Shown here: one piece after another, positions 34,712-43,500 of the stretch | Numbering within the stretch: the stretch's first letter is position 1 | Layout of the letters: each line of letters opens with the position of its first letter | From: Haloferula sp. BvORR071 | GTDB lineage: Bacteria > Verrucomicrobiota > Verrucomicrobiia > Verrucomicrobiales > Akkermansiaceae | Direction of reading: 5' to 3' | Length of the DNA: 64,000 nt | Assembly: GCF_000739615.1 (NCBI RefSeq) | Contig: NZ_BATP01000025.1 | Location: forward strand, 94,949-158,948 | Translations under genes and position numbers: made by a program | Notes under the pieces: model-generated | The model's input: only the letters and a program-made list of their open reading frames with translations | The model's database searches: none | Told to the model about the DNA's origin: nothing

Positions 34712-37700
34712 ATGAAATCCCTGCTCGCACTCGCGGCTGGCGCCCTGATGGCTCTGGCGCTTCCGGCTAGCGCCACGCTGCGCCTGAACGAGATCCACTC
34801 GAACCCCGCCGGGGCCGATATCGTCGGCACCAATAATTACGAGTACATCGAGATCATCAGCAGCACTCCTCAAGAGAGTTGCAATACGTGGCAGGTCATC
34901 TTGATCGACAATGACGGCGGCAGTATCGGCCGGGTCGATGCGATCTGGAGCCTCGACGGTATGACTACCGGGACTAATGGGATTCTGCTTCTGGGAGTAA
35001 ACTACGGGGTGGCGCCGAAGGGGGGCCCATGGGCCGCGCAGGTCCCCGCAGCCACAGAGTGCCGGAGCATTGCGATCCCCGCTGGTAAGGACGGCCTGAT
35101 CGAGCCAAACCGTGCCTATGCGATCCTGCTGGCACAGAACTACACCGGCGTGGTGGGTTCCGACCTCAGCACCCTCGACGTAAACATCAATACCACCTTC
35201 AAGAATAATAACTTGCGGGATTCCGTCGGCCTTAACGAATACAAGTTCAATACCTCGGACCAAGTGCCGCCGGGCCCGGTCGCCAATCTTAGCCAGTCGA
35301 ATTACTCCCCCGGCAATGTCTCGCGGCTGGTGGGGAATTCCACGGTCAACAGCGCCTCCGCATGGTTCGGCGGAACGGTGATAGGCAACACCGGGACCTC
35401 GGTTTCCTTCGATCCGGTCCAGCGCTTCGGCACGCAGGTGAATCCGGTAGCCACGCCCGGAGCACCCAATACTCCGCCAACCATGGCCGATGTGCGGATC
35501 AACGAAGTCCACGTCGATCCGGGCGGCCCTGACAACAACAACGAGTACATCGAACTGCTCAAGGTCGGCGGCGATGCATCCACCGGTGAAGGCTACCACC
35601 TGCTGGTCATCAATACGGACGCCAACAGTGACACGAGCTGCGGCACGGACCGCTCGCAGGGCGTGATCGTCGAGGCCTGGGACCTCTCGCAGGTCCAGTT
35701 CGGCTCGAACGGCCTGGCGATGATCGGCCAGGACTACGACAAGGGTCTTTCGCCGTGGCGTGACCATGTCGCCGCCGGGACCATCCTGTCTGACATCGGC
35801 AGCAGCACGGACGCAGCCGCCATCAAGCTCGGGAGCGACGACATCGGCAACGAGATCTGGACCAAGGTCGCCAACGTCTGCCAACTGGACCGTACCAACA
35901 GCGGCTTCACCCTGCTGCTGGTAAAAGGCTTCACCGGCACGCCCTTGCAGGACTTGGACCTCAACAACGACGGAATCCTGGATGCCACGCCGTGGACAGA
36001 GATCACCGACAGCGTGGGCTACAATGGCAGCGGCAATACCTACGCCCCGGCCAACGTGAGCCAGGCTGGCTACCTGCCCGACAACATCTCGCGCAAGGCA
36101 GGCAATACCACCGCTAACAGCGCCGCCGCCTTCTACGGCGGATCCATGGGCGGGAACAGCCCCTACGATCTGGATTTCAGCTCGGAATTCTTCGGCGGCT
36201 TTCGTGGCCAAGCGACCCCCGGCCGCTTGAACCTGTCCGCCGCGGTCACGACACCCGCGCCCCTCCGGATCAACGAGGTGAACTTCGATCCGCCTGCGGA
36301 CGCCGCGGAATTCATCGAACTCGCCAGTAACGGCACGGATGCCATCATCCCGACCCAAGGCTACCACCTGCTGATAGTCTCCACCGCAGCGGCCGATCGC
36401 GGCACCCTGCTGCAGGCTTACGACCTTTCCGGCTATTCGACCGGGCCGAACGGGCTGCTGCTTCTCGGCGACAACTTCCCGGCGACGATCGGCACGCTCT
36501 TCCCGCCCCACACGGTCCGCGCCGATACGGCGGTCGAGAGCGGCCCGCCCGGCTTCACGGCCGGTCAGCTTCCGGACCAGGACTTCGCGGTCCTGCTGGT
36601 CACCGGCTTCAGCGGCGCGCCGGGAATGGACCTGGACGCCAACAACGACGGCAGCATCGACGCCGGGCTCGGCTTCACCATCGTCGATGGCGTGTCGCTC
36701 GGCACCCTGATCCACCCGGCAGTGACCAATCTCGCCGCCGGCACCGAGCTAGACAATATCTCGCGGATTCCAGGCAGCTCGAACTGGTATGGCGGCACGA
36801 TCTCCAGTGGCCTCGCCTTCAATGCGCAGGGAGCCTACGGCCCATGGACGGGCAGCGTAACCCCCGGCCAAGGCAACCACGCCGCCGCACCCGCGGCCAC
36901 GCCGGTCCTGATCAACGAAGCCAACGTCAATCCGCCGGGCGATGACCTGAACTACGATTTCGTCGAGCTGCTGGCCACCGGCCTCAAGGCGCAGTCCACC
37001 AATGATCTGACCTTGCTGGTGATCGACACCAGCGCAGGCGACACCGGGACCGGCAACATCGGCGAGATCAACCGGGTCTGGAACCTGGATTCGTTGGCGA
37101 CCGGGGAGAATGGCTTGCTCCTGCTCGGCAATGGCTACACCCAAGCCCCCGCTGGCGGCCCCTTCGCCGCATTGAAGGCCGCGCTCACCGCCACCGGTGA
37201 CCCGCGCGGGATGGACAGCGACGCCCTGGCGAGCAACGATGGGATCGCGCTGGTCTTGGTGAAAGGCTTCAGCGGCAAACTCGGCCAGGATCTCGACTTG
37301 GAAAATGACGGGATCCTTGATGGCTCCCCACCCTGGACCCAGGTGGTGGATGCCTTTGTCTTCAGCTTGCCCACGTCCGGTGCCACCTATGGCTTCCCCA
37401 ACCTGAACCAAGGGACCTACCATCCGGACAACCTCTCACGCGGCAGCCGCGCCGCGGACTGGGTGGCCAATAGTGTGAACGCGTGGTACGGGGGCAGCCT
37501 GACCGGCGGCACGGGAGATTCCACCATCTACAACACCGCCAAGGTCTTCGATAACACCGGCGTGATCGCCAACCCGGCGGCAACCCCCGGCTTCCACAAT
37601 CTGGGCGGCAACCCGAATGATGAGGTGGACAATGACCTCGACGGCCAGGTCGACCTCATGGAGCAGGCTTTCGGCACCAACCCGGGCCTGCGCAGCTCGA

Positions 37701-37996
37701 TCCGCTACCCCCAACCGAGCCTGGTCGAAGTCAGCGGCCAGCGCTATCAGGCCTACACCTTCCCGCGCCGCAAGAGCGGCACCGGAACCGCTGCGGATTA
37801 CAGCGCCGGCGGCTACCGGTATCAGATCGAGCTGTCCACGAACCTGGCCACCTGGACACCCGGCGGTGCCGGAGTGGTCCAGGTTTCCGCGGTCGACGAC
37901 GGCAACGGAACGACTGAAACCGTCACCGTTAGGCTTGCCACGCCCGCCACCAACGATACTAAGGGATTCCTGCGCCTGAAGACCACCCGCCCATGA
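34712..37996 (+). CDS. Secreted four-repeat lamin-tail-domain protein
   Basis: 1094 aa with a signal peptide (KSLLALAAGALMALALPASA). Four modules of ~215-255 residues each begin with the lamin-tail-like signature RLNEIHSNPAG (about residue 24), RINEVHVDPGG (262), RINEVNFDPPAD (516) and LINEANVNPPGD (731), followed by EYIE/EFIEL and a GxNGLLLLG strand. Each ends with a NISR/NVSR segment and Y/WYGGS. Such modules are extracellular beta-sandwiches seen with CotH-type and nuclease proteins. After residue ~968 come a Ca-binding-like NDLDGQVDLMEQAFGTNPG and a beta-rich tail. Its stop overlaps the ATG of the next gene (ATGA). It likely acts at the cell surface; ligand unknown. Confidence 0.88.
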   Translation: MKSLLALAAGALMALALPASATLRLNEIHSNPAGADIVGTNNYEYIEIISSTPQESCNTWQVILIDNDGGSIGRVDAIWSLDGMTTGTNGILLLGVNYGVAPKGGPWAAQVPAATECRSIAIPAGKDGLIEPNRAYAILLAQNYTGVVGSDLSTLDVNINTTFKNNNLRDSVGLNEYKFNTSDQVPPGPVANLSQSNYSPGNVSRLVGNSTVNSASAWFGGTVIGNTGTSVSFDPVQRFGTQVNPVATPGAPNTPPTMADVRINEVHVDPGGPDNNNEYIELLKVGGDASTGEGYHLLVINTDANSDTSCGTDRSQGVIVEAWDLSQVQFGSNGLAMIGQDYDKGLSPWRDHVAAGTILSDIGSSTDAAAIKLGSDDIGNEIWTKVANVCQLDRTNSGFTLLLVKGFTGTPLQDLDLNNDGILDATPWTEITDSVGYNGSGNTYAPANVSQAGYLPDNISRKAGNTTANSAAAFYGGSMGGNSPYDLDFSSEFFGGFRGQATPGRLNLSAAVTTPAPLRINEVNFDPPADAAEFIELASNGTDAIIPTQGYHLLIVSTAAADRGTLLQAYDLSGYSTGPNGLLLLGDNFPATIGTLFPPHTVRADTAVESGPPGFTAGQLPDQDFAVLLVTGFSGAPGMDLDANNDGSIDAGLGFTIVDGVSLGTLIHPAVTNLAAGTELDNISRIPGSSNWYGGTISSGLAFNAQGAYGPWTGSVTPGQGNHAAAPAATPVLINEANVNPPGDDLNYDFVELLATGLKAQSTNDLTLLVIDTSAGDTGTGNIGEINRVWNLDSLATGENGLLLLGNGYTQAPAGGPFAALKAALTATGDPRGMDSDALASNDGIALVLVKGFSGKLGQDLDLENDGILDGSPPWTQVVDAFVFSLPTSGATYGFPNLNQGTYHPDNLSRGSRAADWVANSVNAWYGGSLTGGTGDSTIYNTAKVFDNTGVIANPAATPGFHNLGGNPNDEVDNDLDGQVDLMEQAFGTNPGLRSSIRYPQPSLVEVSGQRYQAYTFPRRKSGTGTAADYSAGGYRYQIELSTNLATWTPGGAGVVQVSAVDDGNGTTETVTVRLATPATNDTKGFLRLKTTRP

Positions 37997-38685
37997 TCGC
38001 GAAAATCCTGCCCCACTGGCTGACCCACGGGACCCACGACTTCTCGGGCATCCTTTTGTCCATCAGCGTGACTCTGGTGCTGAGCTTGGGCGTCGCAGCC
38101 CTTCATCGCTTCACCTCGCGGGGTTCCGGCCACACCCAGGACTACTCGCACACGCTGATCCTGATCGGCGTGGTGACCGCGGTACTGGCGGCGGTGATCG
38201 GCCGCCACGGGCACGTCGGCGTGGCCATGTTCGCTGCCTTCTCCCTCGTCCAGTTCCCTGCGAACCTGCGGCGCTCGATGGATATGGCCTTCATGTTCTT
38301 CACGATTGCCTTGGCGATCGTCGCCGGAACCGGCCACTACCAGCAGGCAGTTGTCGTGGCGCTGCTGGGCGGCGGGCTGATCTATGTGCTGCACCGCAAG
38401 AATGCCTTCGCACCGGCGCACGCCAGCCACACGCTCACCGTCACCCTGCCGGGCGATGCCGATTTCGAAGCCGTCCTCTCGCCGGTCTTTAGTGAGCACA
38501 CCGCCAGCAACACATTCCTCAACTCGATTCCACAAATCGGGAAGGACATGAGCCTGATCCGCTATGGCCTGGTCCTGAAGGAAGAGACCCGCCTCCCGGC
38601 CTTCATCGAAGCCCTCCACTCGGCTTGCGGGAACGAACGGGTGCACCTGGAAACGGAGCAGACGGAGTTTGATATAGAGAGGTGA
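37993..38685 (+). CDS. DUF4956-family membrane protein
   Basis: 230 aa, translationally coupled to the lamin-tail gene through ATGA. The N-terminal half has four hydrophobic segments (ILLSISVTLVLSLGVAAL, LILIGVVTAVLAAVIG, VAMFAAFSLVQFPANL, FMFFTIALAIVAGTG). The SLVQF/FMFF pattern corresponds to the DUF4956 signature of a polar-hydrophobic loop before a transmembrane helix. The C-terminal ~85 residues form a soluble ACT-like domain (HTLTVTLPGDADFEAVLSPVF). In other genomes DUF4956 genes sit with CotH kinase-like and polyphosphate polymerase (VTC) genes and with lamin-tail exoproteins; the latter association holds here. Role unknown, possibly surface phosphorylation or export. Confidence 0.82.
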   Translation: MIAKILPHWLTHGTHDFSGILLSISVTLVLSLGVAALHRFTSRGSGHTQDYSHTLILIGVVTAVLAAVIGRHGHVGVAMFAAFSLVQFPANLRRSMDMAFMFFTIALAIVAGTGHYQQAVVVALLGGGLIYVLHRKNAFAPAHASHTLTVTLPGDADFEAVLSPVFSEHTASNTFLNSIPQIGKDMSLIRYGLVLKEETRLPAFIEALHSACGNERVHLETEQTEFDIER

Positions 38686-38704
38686 GCCAAGCGGCCCGGC
38701 TGCG

Positions 38705-39031
38705 ATGGAAGCACTAGGTTTGGAATCCATCGCCCCCGCCCTCACCGGCCAAGGCTACTTCGTGAAGTGCATCGCGACCCAGTCGGTCGCGGTGTTCTTT
38801 CCGGGAACGATCCAGCACCGCGACGTCAAGCGCGACGGAGTCTCTTACGAGGACGACTATCGCGGCAATGCGCTGGCGGCCACCATCACACCCGGGATGA
38901 TCGACGTGCGGTTTCACCAGGGCTATGCGGATCCCTTGGTGAAGGCGCTGTTCGATCAACTGCTGGCCCTTCCTGAGATGAAGTGGGCAGCTGGCTTCAC
39001 GGTCCGTTATCAGGGGCGGATATTGAGATGA
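38705..39031 (+). CDS. Small cytoplasmic protein of unknown function
   Basis: 108 aa without a signal or membrane segment. It contains an alternation of beta strands (YFVKCIATQSVAVFFPGTI, DDYRGNALAATITPGMIDVRF) and a short C-terminal FTVRYQGRILR. I do not recognise a family. It follows the DUF4956 gene by 19 nt in the same direction, so the three genes from 34712 probably form an operon. The stop at 39031 is followed by the structured region at 39129. Confidence 0.6.
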   Translation: MEALGLESIAPALTGQGYFVKCIATQSVAVFFPGTIQHRDVKRDGVSYEDDYRGNALAATITPGMIDVRFHQGYADPLVKALFDQLLALPEMKWAAGFTVRYQGRILR

Positions 39032-39128
39032 AACGAGGGCTCCCTCCATCCCGCAACCATCATCCCCATCCCGAACAACGCCTCTTTGACGCCAAACAAC
39101 CAAGGCAAGAGGCCGCTACGGCAATACC

Positions 39129-39215
39129 GGCCGCCGGGATCTGTGCGGGGGCTTCGGGTAAACCCGGGGCCCTGCCGCGACCGGCGGTCGGATTTATAAT
39201 ACTAGAAAGCTAGTA
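39129..39215. other. Strong multi-stem RNA structure between convergent genes
   Basis: GGCCGCCGG (39129-39137) pairs with CCGGCGGTC (39181-39189, one G-U). Inside, GCGG (39145-39148)/CCGC (39175-39178), GGGC (39149-39152)/GCCC (39169-39172) and CGGG (39155-39158)/CCCG (39163-39166) stack below a TAAA loop. A separate hairpin TACTAG-aaag-CTAGTA follows at 39200-39215. It may be a bidirectional terminator, but it is more elaborate than needed and could be a structured RNA. The rest of the 261-nt gap is unremarkable. Confidence 0.55.
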
Positions 39216-39292
39216 GGCGAATCCCCAAAGGGCGGCGTGAGTTGCGAGCACTTTGAAGGGAAGCGCGATGCAGCCGTTCTCGGAGTCGGCCT

Positions 39293-41233
39293 TCAGTTTT
39301 GCCCCCCTGGGGTCGGGGTTGCGGAAAACGTCCAGTCGATGGCGGCGTTATCGGTCTCGCTGCCATTGGGCGCACGGCTGAGACTGCCGGTGGAGTTGGT
39401 GTCGGCCACGCTGGCGGGGAGCACGGTGCCTTCCGCGAGGTTATAAGTGCCCGCAGTGCCGGCGACGGTCGCGGCAGTGATGGCACCCTCGTAGGAGAAG
39501 GCATCCACGGCGAGCTGGGTGGAGGTATTGAGGAGCAGCAAGCCGTCCGGAGCTCCATTTTGAATCATGTCTTGGCTCGACCAGTTAGGTGGTGTGTAGC
39601 GGATGGATGGGGCGGGGACGGTCACGCCGCCGCCCGCGATGACCAGATAGCCGTTGGCCGGTATGCTCCCGCAGGGAGCGAGATCCACGCGGTAGTATTC
39701 GCTCGCGGTGGCTCCATTGATGAAGACCAAGGCCTGATTCGCAAGATTGATGGGAGCGGAGGTGGGATTGTAAATTTCCACGAACTCCGCGGTATCGGTG
39801 CCCGGATTGTCGTAGTCCACTTCATTGATGACAAGGTGGCTGGGGGCGGCGAGCGTGATCAGCGATTGGTGGGAGAAGGCTCCCAGCGTTGCCGTCACCG
39901 TGACTTCCCCGGCAGAGCCGGAGCCGGTGAAGGCAAACGTCGCCGAGGATTGCCCGGTGGGCACGGTGACGCTGGGGGGCGCAGTCCCTAGAAGGGGATT
40001 TGAAATGCTCAGGCTGACCGTAGTGTCCGCCACTGCCGGTGCTCCCAAGGTTATCGTCAGAAAGGTGCTGGCGTTGGGGGGCAGCGTCGCCGCATTCGGC
40101 GTCAGCGTGAAGCCACCGGCGTCCGGCGTGGTGGGCAGCTCGACCTTCACGGAAGCGAAAAGCCTGTCCGGCGGAGTGCTGCCAAGTGATTCCGCCACTA
40201 CCACCCTTTCCCAAGCGCCGTCGATGGTCGTGACGGATTCGGCAGCGCTGAAGGGAATGAATGAGCTGAGCGTGGAACTGAGCTGCGGGGTGTAGACCAG
40301 ACCGGAATTCCGCCGTCGCAGGTACTCCACGCTCAAGGTGGTCCCAGCTCCACTGCCTCCATGGATGATGGCGGGCAGGCCCTGGATCCCAGTGCCCGGC
40401 GTCAAGGTGCGTCTATCCGGATTGCTGCCATCGAGATTGAAGGCGTATTTCAAGAGGTTCGACACGCCATCGTGATGCGGCTCCGCCCATGTCAGGGCAT
40501 CCCCACCTGTGAGAAACGCACTTGCCGCCCATTGCTGGTAGCTCTGTAAGGTGGCATTGGGCGGCGGGCCTGCCGGGTTCGGGAGATCCGCTGCATCCCG
40601 GGGTTCTACTTTCGCGACACCGTCGCGGATCGCCAGCGGTCCGGTGACGCTGGTGAAGATCCGCCCCTCCCAAGGGAAGGGATTGGCTAGGTAGAACAGG
40701 TCATCCACCCGCAGGCCGGCATCGACCAGGAACTCATTTCCCGCAGGATCCAAGGAGGCCACCGTCACTTGGTTCACCTGCACCAGCACTCCCTCCAGCT
40801 GATGGCTCCGTGGACCGCCGGTGGCGATTTGGGCAGCGGTCACGACCACTGGTGCAGGCGGTGCCTCGATTACCTGGCTGCTGATTACCGGGGTGGCATC
40901 CGTCAGGCGGATTCCGTCGCCGACATACACAACCGTGGCGGCGGGGATCTGGATACGCTGTCCAGGCAATACCGGGAAATTGCCTGCCAGGAAAATCCCG
41001 GAATAGTCGGCCCCGGTGTAGCCATTGTCGCCCTGCTTGACCTGAAGGAAACACCCTTCATCACTGCGCGCCGTAATCAGGGCATCGCTCAATGAGACGG
41101 ATTCGCCCTCCGGAATCGTGCCCATCTTGATCTGATAGATCGATGCGGGAATGCTCGCCAGGGCGGGGGAAAAGCCGAGAGCCAGGCAGGAAGAGAGATG
41201 CACTACGACGGAGCGGAGAGAGGCCGGGTTCAT
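39293..41233 (-). CDS. Secreted lamin-tail-domain protein with N-terminal OB-like domain
   Basis: 646 aa from ATG 41233, giving a signal peptide (HLSSCLALGFSPALASIP). Residues ~30-215 form beta-rich domains like the OB-fold segments found before bacterial extracellular nucleases (FLQVKQGDNGYTGADYSGIFL; LEGVLVQVNQVTVASL). Residues ~225-365 include a PNATLQSYQQWAASAF...LLKYAFNLDG segment common at the C-terminal part of verrucomicrobial exoproteins. A Big/Calx-like sandwich follows (SVTVPTGQSSATFAFTGSG), and the last ~160 residues are a lamin-tail domain (LVINEVDYDNPGTDTAEFVE). No nuclease motif is present. A surface adhesin or matrix protein is likely. It is the second lamin-tail protein within 5 kb. 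Confidence 0.83.
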   Translation of the reverse strand: MNPASLRSVVVHLSSCLALGFSPALASIPASIYQIKMGTIPEGESVSLSDALITARSDEGCFLQVKQGDNGYTGADYSGIFLAGNFPVLPGQRIQIPAATVVYVGDGIRLTDATPVISSQVIEAPPAPVVVTAAQIATGGPRSHQLEGVLVQVNQVTVASLDPAGNEFLVDAGLRVDDLFYLANPFPWEGRIFTSVTGPLAIRDGVAKVEPRDAADLPNPAGPPPNATLQSYQQWAASAFLTGGDALTWAEPHHDGVSNLLKYAFNLDGSNPDRRTLTPGTGIQGLPAIIHGGSGAGTTLSVEYLRRRNSGLVYTPQLSSTLSSFIPFSAAESVTTIDGAWERVVVAESLGSTPPDRLFASVKVELPTTPDAGGFTLTPNAATLPPNASTFLTITLGAPAVADTTVSLSISNPLLGTAPPSVTVPTGQSSATFAFTGSGSAGEVTVTATLGAFSHQSLITLAAPSHLVINEVDYDNPGTDTAEFVEIYNPTSAPINLANQALVFINGATASEYYRVDLAPCGSIPANGYLVIAGGGVTVPAPSIRYTPPNWSSQDMIQNGAPDGLLLLNTSTQLAVDAFSYEGAITAATVAGTAGTYNLAEGTVLPASVADTNSTGSLSRAPNGSETDNAAIDWTFSATPTPGGQN

Positions 41234-41471
41234 GGAGGCTTCAGGAGAATTGGAGCGGATCCGCCACTGACAGTTTCCGCATCATGAAAATCCAAGGACG
41301 GGAATCGTGCGCACACTAGAGTATCAGAAATAGTTGAACAGCCTTTACTAATATTGCCGCGCCATACAGGCAACCAAGCGCAGGCGAAGCGCACTCGCTC
41401 AAGGTGCTGCCTCGACACTCTTCGTCCCAACGGCACAGCTCAGAATGCGCGCTAATTAAAGGACCTCTACC

Positions 41472-41552
41472 GCGCCGAAGGTGCATCCTATCGTAGCCCG
41501 GGGCATCGTCCCGGGAATCCCGTATCGGCGACCACAAGAGCACTGAAAGTGC
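41472..41552. repeat. Three-hairpin intergenic element with GAA loops, copy 1
   Basis: GCGCC-gaa-GGTGC (41472-41484), a central CCCGGGGC-atc-GTCCCGGG (41497-41515) and GCACT-gaa-AGTGC (41540-41552) form three hairpins in 81 nt. The same plan, with TAGCC before the central stem, recurs at 50769. The rest of the 41234-41560 gap shows no gene. Confidence 0.65.
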
Positions 41553-41597
41553 GACCTAACGGGGCGATTCCTCGGATTATCGGGGCCTTCTTGCCTT

Positions 41598-41632
41598 TGA
41601 TTCGTGTGATTGGGTTTTATTCGTGGTGCCTC
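41598..41632. repeat. Half copy of the ACGAAT hairpin element
   Basis: The stretch with GATTCGTGTGATTGGG and then ATTCGTGGTGCCTCC matches the inverted left arm of element A (GGATTGGTGTGATTCGTGGTGCC in two pieces) but has no opposite arm nearby. It appears to be a truncated member of the family. Confidence 0.5.
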
Positions 41633-41672
41633 CTGCCTTTGGCAATAGTCACCTCGACCATCGGACTTGGTA

Positions 41673-41772
41673 TTAAATCACCCCCTCCTTCGCCGTCTCC
41701 ACAAACGCCTCGATCCCCTTGTCCAACTGCTCGCGCGTATGCGCCGCGCTGATCTGCGTCCGAATCCGCGCC
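41673..41772 (-). pseudogene. Displaced 3' end of a kbl gene
   Basis: Read on the minus strand this encodes [19 protein letters not shown] then IEAFVETAKEGVI and a TAA stop. The intact kbl downstream on the same strand ends [19 protein letters not shown] then [14 protein letters not shown]. The 33-codon match is nearly identical at the DNA level in its centre (41703-41756) and keeps the reading frame and stop, but there is no start or upstream part. It lies about 500 nt from the kbl stop, with a small membrane-protein gene in between. It looks like the original or duplicated kbl end displaced by an insertion. Confidence 0.8.
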
Positions 41773-41780
41773 CTTCCTTC

Positions 41781-42119
41781 CTACCGCCGTGTCGGAGCCT
41801 CCCGGAGACGCTGAATCCGGCGGGACATCTCTTGTTCCTCGCGGAGCTCGAAGGTGAATCCGAGGATCGCCACCAGCAGCAATGCGAAGGCAACGATCCG
41901 CTGGACTCTCGACCCCGCGACCAAGGCCACGGCGGCACAAACGCCCATGCACGCAAAAAATCCCGGGCACGAGCAGCCCGCAAATAACGCGAGAGGGAAA
42001 ATCACGCCATAGATCACAAATGCGCAACGGGCGACGCTGCGCTGCAAGGGCGTGGGATCGCGCTTCTGCGAAATCCCCGCGGGATCCTCCTTCGGGCTAC
42101 TATAGGGATCTTCCGTCAA
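41781..42119 (-). CDS. Small membrane protein between the two kbl ends
   Basis: 112 aa if started at TTG 42119, giving LTEDPYSSPKEDPAG, a leader like those of other small verrucomicrobial membrane proteins; no ATG is available and a TTG at 42155 is also possible. Residues ~35-85 hold two or three hydrophobic segments (VIYGVIFPLALFAGCSCPGF, GVCAAVALVAGS, IVAFALLLVAILGF), and the C-terminus is charged (ELREEQEMSRRIQRLREAPTRR). No family recognised. It is located between the kbl gene and its displaced 3' copy, so it may have arrived with the rearrangement. Confidence 0.55.
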   Translation of the reverse strand: MTEDPYSSPKEDPAGISQKRDPTPLQRSVARCAFVIYGVIFPLALFAGCSCPGFFACMGVCAAVALVAGSRVQRIVAFALLLVAILGFTFELREEQEMSRRIQRLREAPTRR

Positions 42120-42168
42120 TCCACGACTCTTACACCGCGGGCTGAACGGGGACAAGGAAGAGCCGGGC

Positions 42169-43365
42169 TCAGATCACCCCCAGCTCTTTCCCGGTCTTCA
42201 CAAAGGCCTCGATCCCCTTGTCCAACTGCTCGCGCGTATGCGCCGCGCTGATCTGCGTGCGGATCCGCGCCTTGCCCTGCGCCACGACCGGGAAGAAGAA
42301 GCCGATCGCATACACTCCATGCTCCAGCAGCTTGTCCGCGAACTCCTGCGAGAGCGCCGCATCACCCAGCATCACCGGGGAGATCGGATGATCCTTCCCA
42401 GCGATCGTGAAGCCGGTACCCGCCATCGCATTGCGGAAATACTCGGTGTTGGCCTTCACGCGGTCGGCTAGTTCGGTCGAGGCTTCGAGCATCTCGAAAA
42501 CCTTCAGCGAGGCGGCCACGATCGGCGGTGCGATGGTGTTTGAGAACAGGTAGGGTCGCGAGCGCTGGCGCAGCAGCTCAATGATCTCCTTCTTGCCGGA
42601 GGTATAGCCTCCGGAGGCACCGCCAAGCGCCTTGCCCAAGGTGCCAGTGGTCACATCGATCTTGCCGAAGAGGCCGCAGTGCTCGTGCGTGCCACGGCCG
42701 CGCGCTCCGAGGAAGCCGGTCGAGTGGCAATCATCGAAGTGAACCAGCGCGTTGTATTTGTCCGCAAGGGCGTGCACCTGGTCGAGGTCGCAGATGATGC
42801 CATCCATCGAGAAGACACCATCGGTGGTGATCAGCTTGAAGCGCGCGCCATCGGCATCGGCGGCCTTGAGCTGGCCCTCGAGGTCGGCCATGTCGTTGTT
42901 CGCATAGCGGAAGCGCTTGGCCTTGCAGAGGCGCACGCCATCGATGATCGAGGCATGGTTGAGCGCATCGGAGATCACCGCATCTTCCGCGCCTAACAGA
43001 ACTTCGAAGAGCCCGCCGTTCGCATCGAAGCAGCTCGGGTAGAGGATGGTGTCCTCGGTCCCGAGGAACTCCGAGATCTTCTCCTCAAGCTGCTTGTGGA
43101 TCGTCTGGGTGCCGCAGATGAAGCGCACGCTGGCCATACCCACGCCCCAGCGGTCCACGGACGCGCGCGCGGCGGCGACGACTTCCGGGTGGTCGGCGAG
43201 GCCGAGGTAGTTGTTCGCGCACATGTTGATCACCTCGCGGCCGTCCTTGAGGCGCACGATCGAGTTCTGCGTCGAATCGATCAGGCGCTCGCGCTTGTAG
43301 AGCCCGGCGGATTCGATTTCGGAGAGCGTCGTGCGGAGGTGGGAAGCGAGCGCGTCGGAATACAT
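42169..43365 (-). CDS. kbl: Glycine C-acetyltransferase (2-amino-3-ketobutyrate CoA ligase)
   Basis: 398 aa from ATG 43365, exactly the length of E. coli Kbl; upstream in-frame starts are possible but lack homology. This PLP enzyme cleaves 2-amino-3-oxobutyrate with CoA to glycine and acetyl-CoA in threonine degradation. Signatures of the alpha-oxoamine synthase family are [49 protein letters not shown] and the PLP lysine in [15 protein letters not shown]. The usual partner, threonine dehydrogenase (tdh), is not next to it. The last 33 codons are duplicated downstream in the displaced fragment. The start is in a 135-nt gap shared with a divergent exported-protein gene. Confidence 0.95.
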   Translation of the reverse strand: MYSDALASHLRTTLSEIESAGLYKRERLIDSTQNSIVRLKDGREVINMCANNYLGLADHPEVVAAARASVDRWGVGMASVRFICGTQTIHKQLEEKISEFLGTEDTILYPSCFDANGGLFEVLLGAEDAVISDALNHASIIDGVRLCKAKRFRYANNDMADLEGQLKAADADGARFKLITTDGVFSMDGIICDLDQVHALADKYNALVHFDDCHSTGFLGARGRGTHEHCGLFGKIDVTTGTLGKALGGASGGYTSGKKEIIELLRQRSRPYLFSNTIAPPIVAASLKVFEMLEASTELADRVKANTEYFRNAMAGTGFTIAGKDHPISPVMLGDAALSQEFADKLLEHGVYAIGFFFPVVAQGKARIRTQISAAHTREQLDKGIEAFVKTGKELGVI

Positions 43366-43500
43366 GGCGGCCTCAGCTTGAACGGCAAACGGGGCCGACG
43401 GAATGCTGATTTCGCGCAGAGAAGCTGCGGAAACGGTGCGGCTGCGCATTTTGACCGAATAGATCACGGGCGGCATCCGTTTCAGACAACATCCCCATCT

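Noticed and set aside
34508..36715. Long open frame antisense to the lamin-tail gene (735 codons)
   Set aside because: The product is low-complexity Arg/Gly/Val-rich sequence without any motif, and the + strand gene has a signal peptide and repeats; it is a by-product of high GC third positions.
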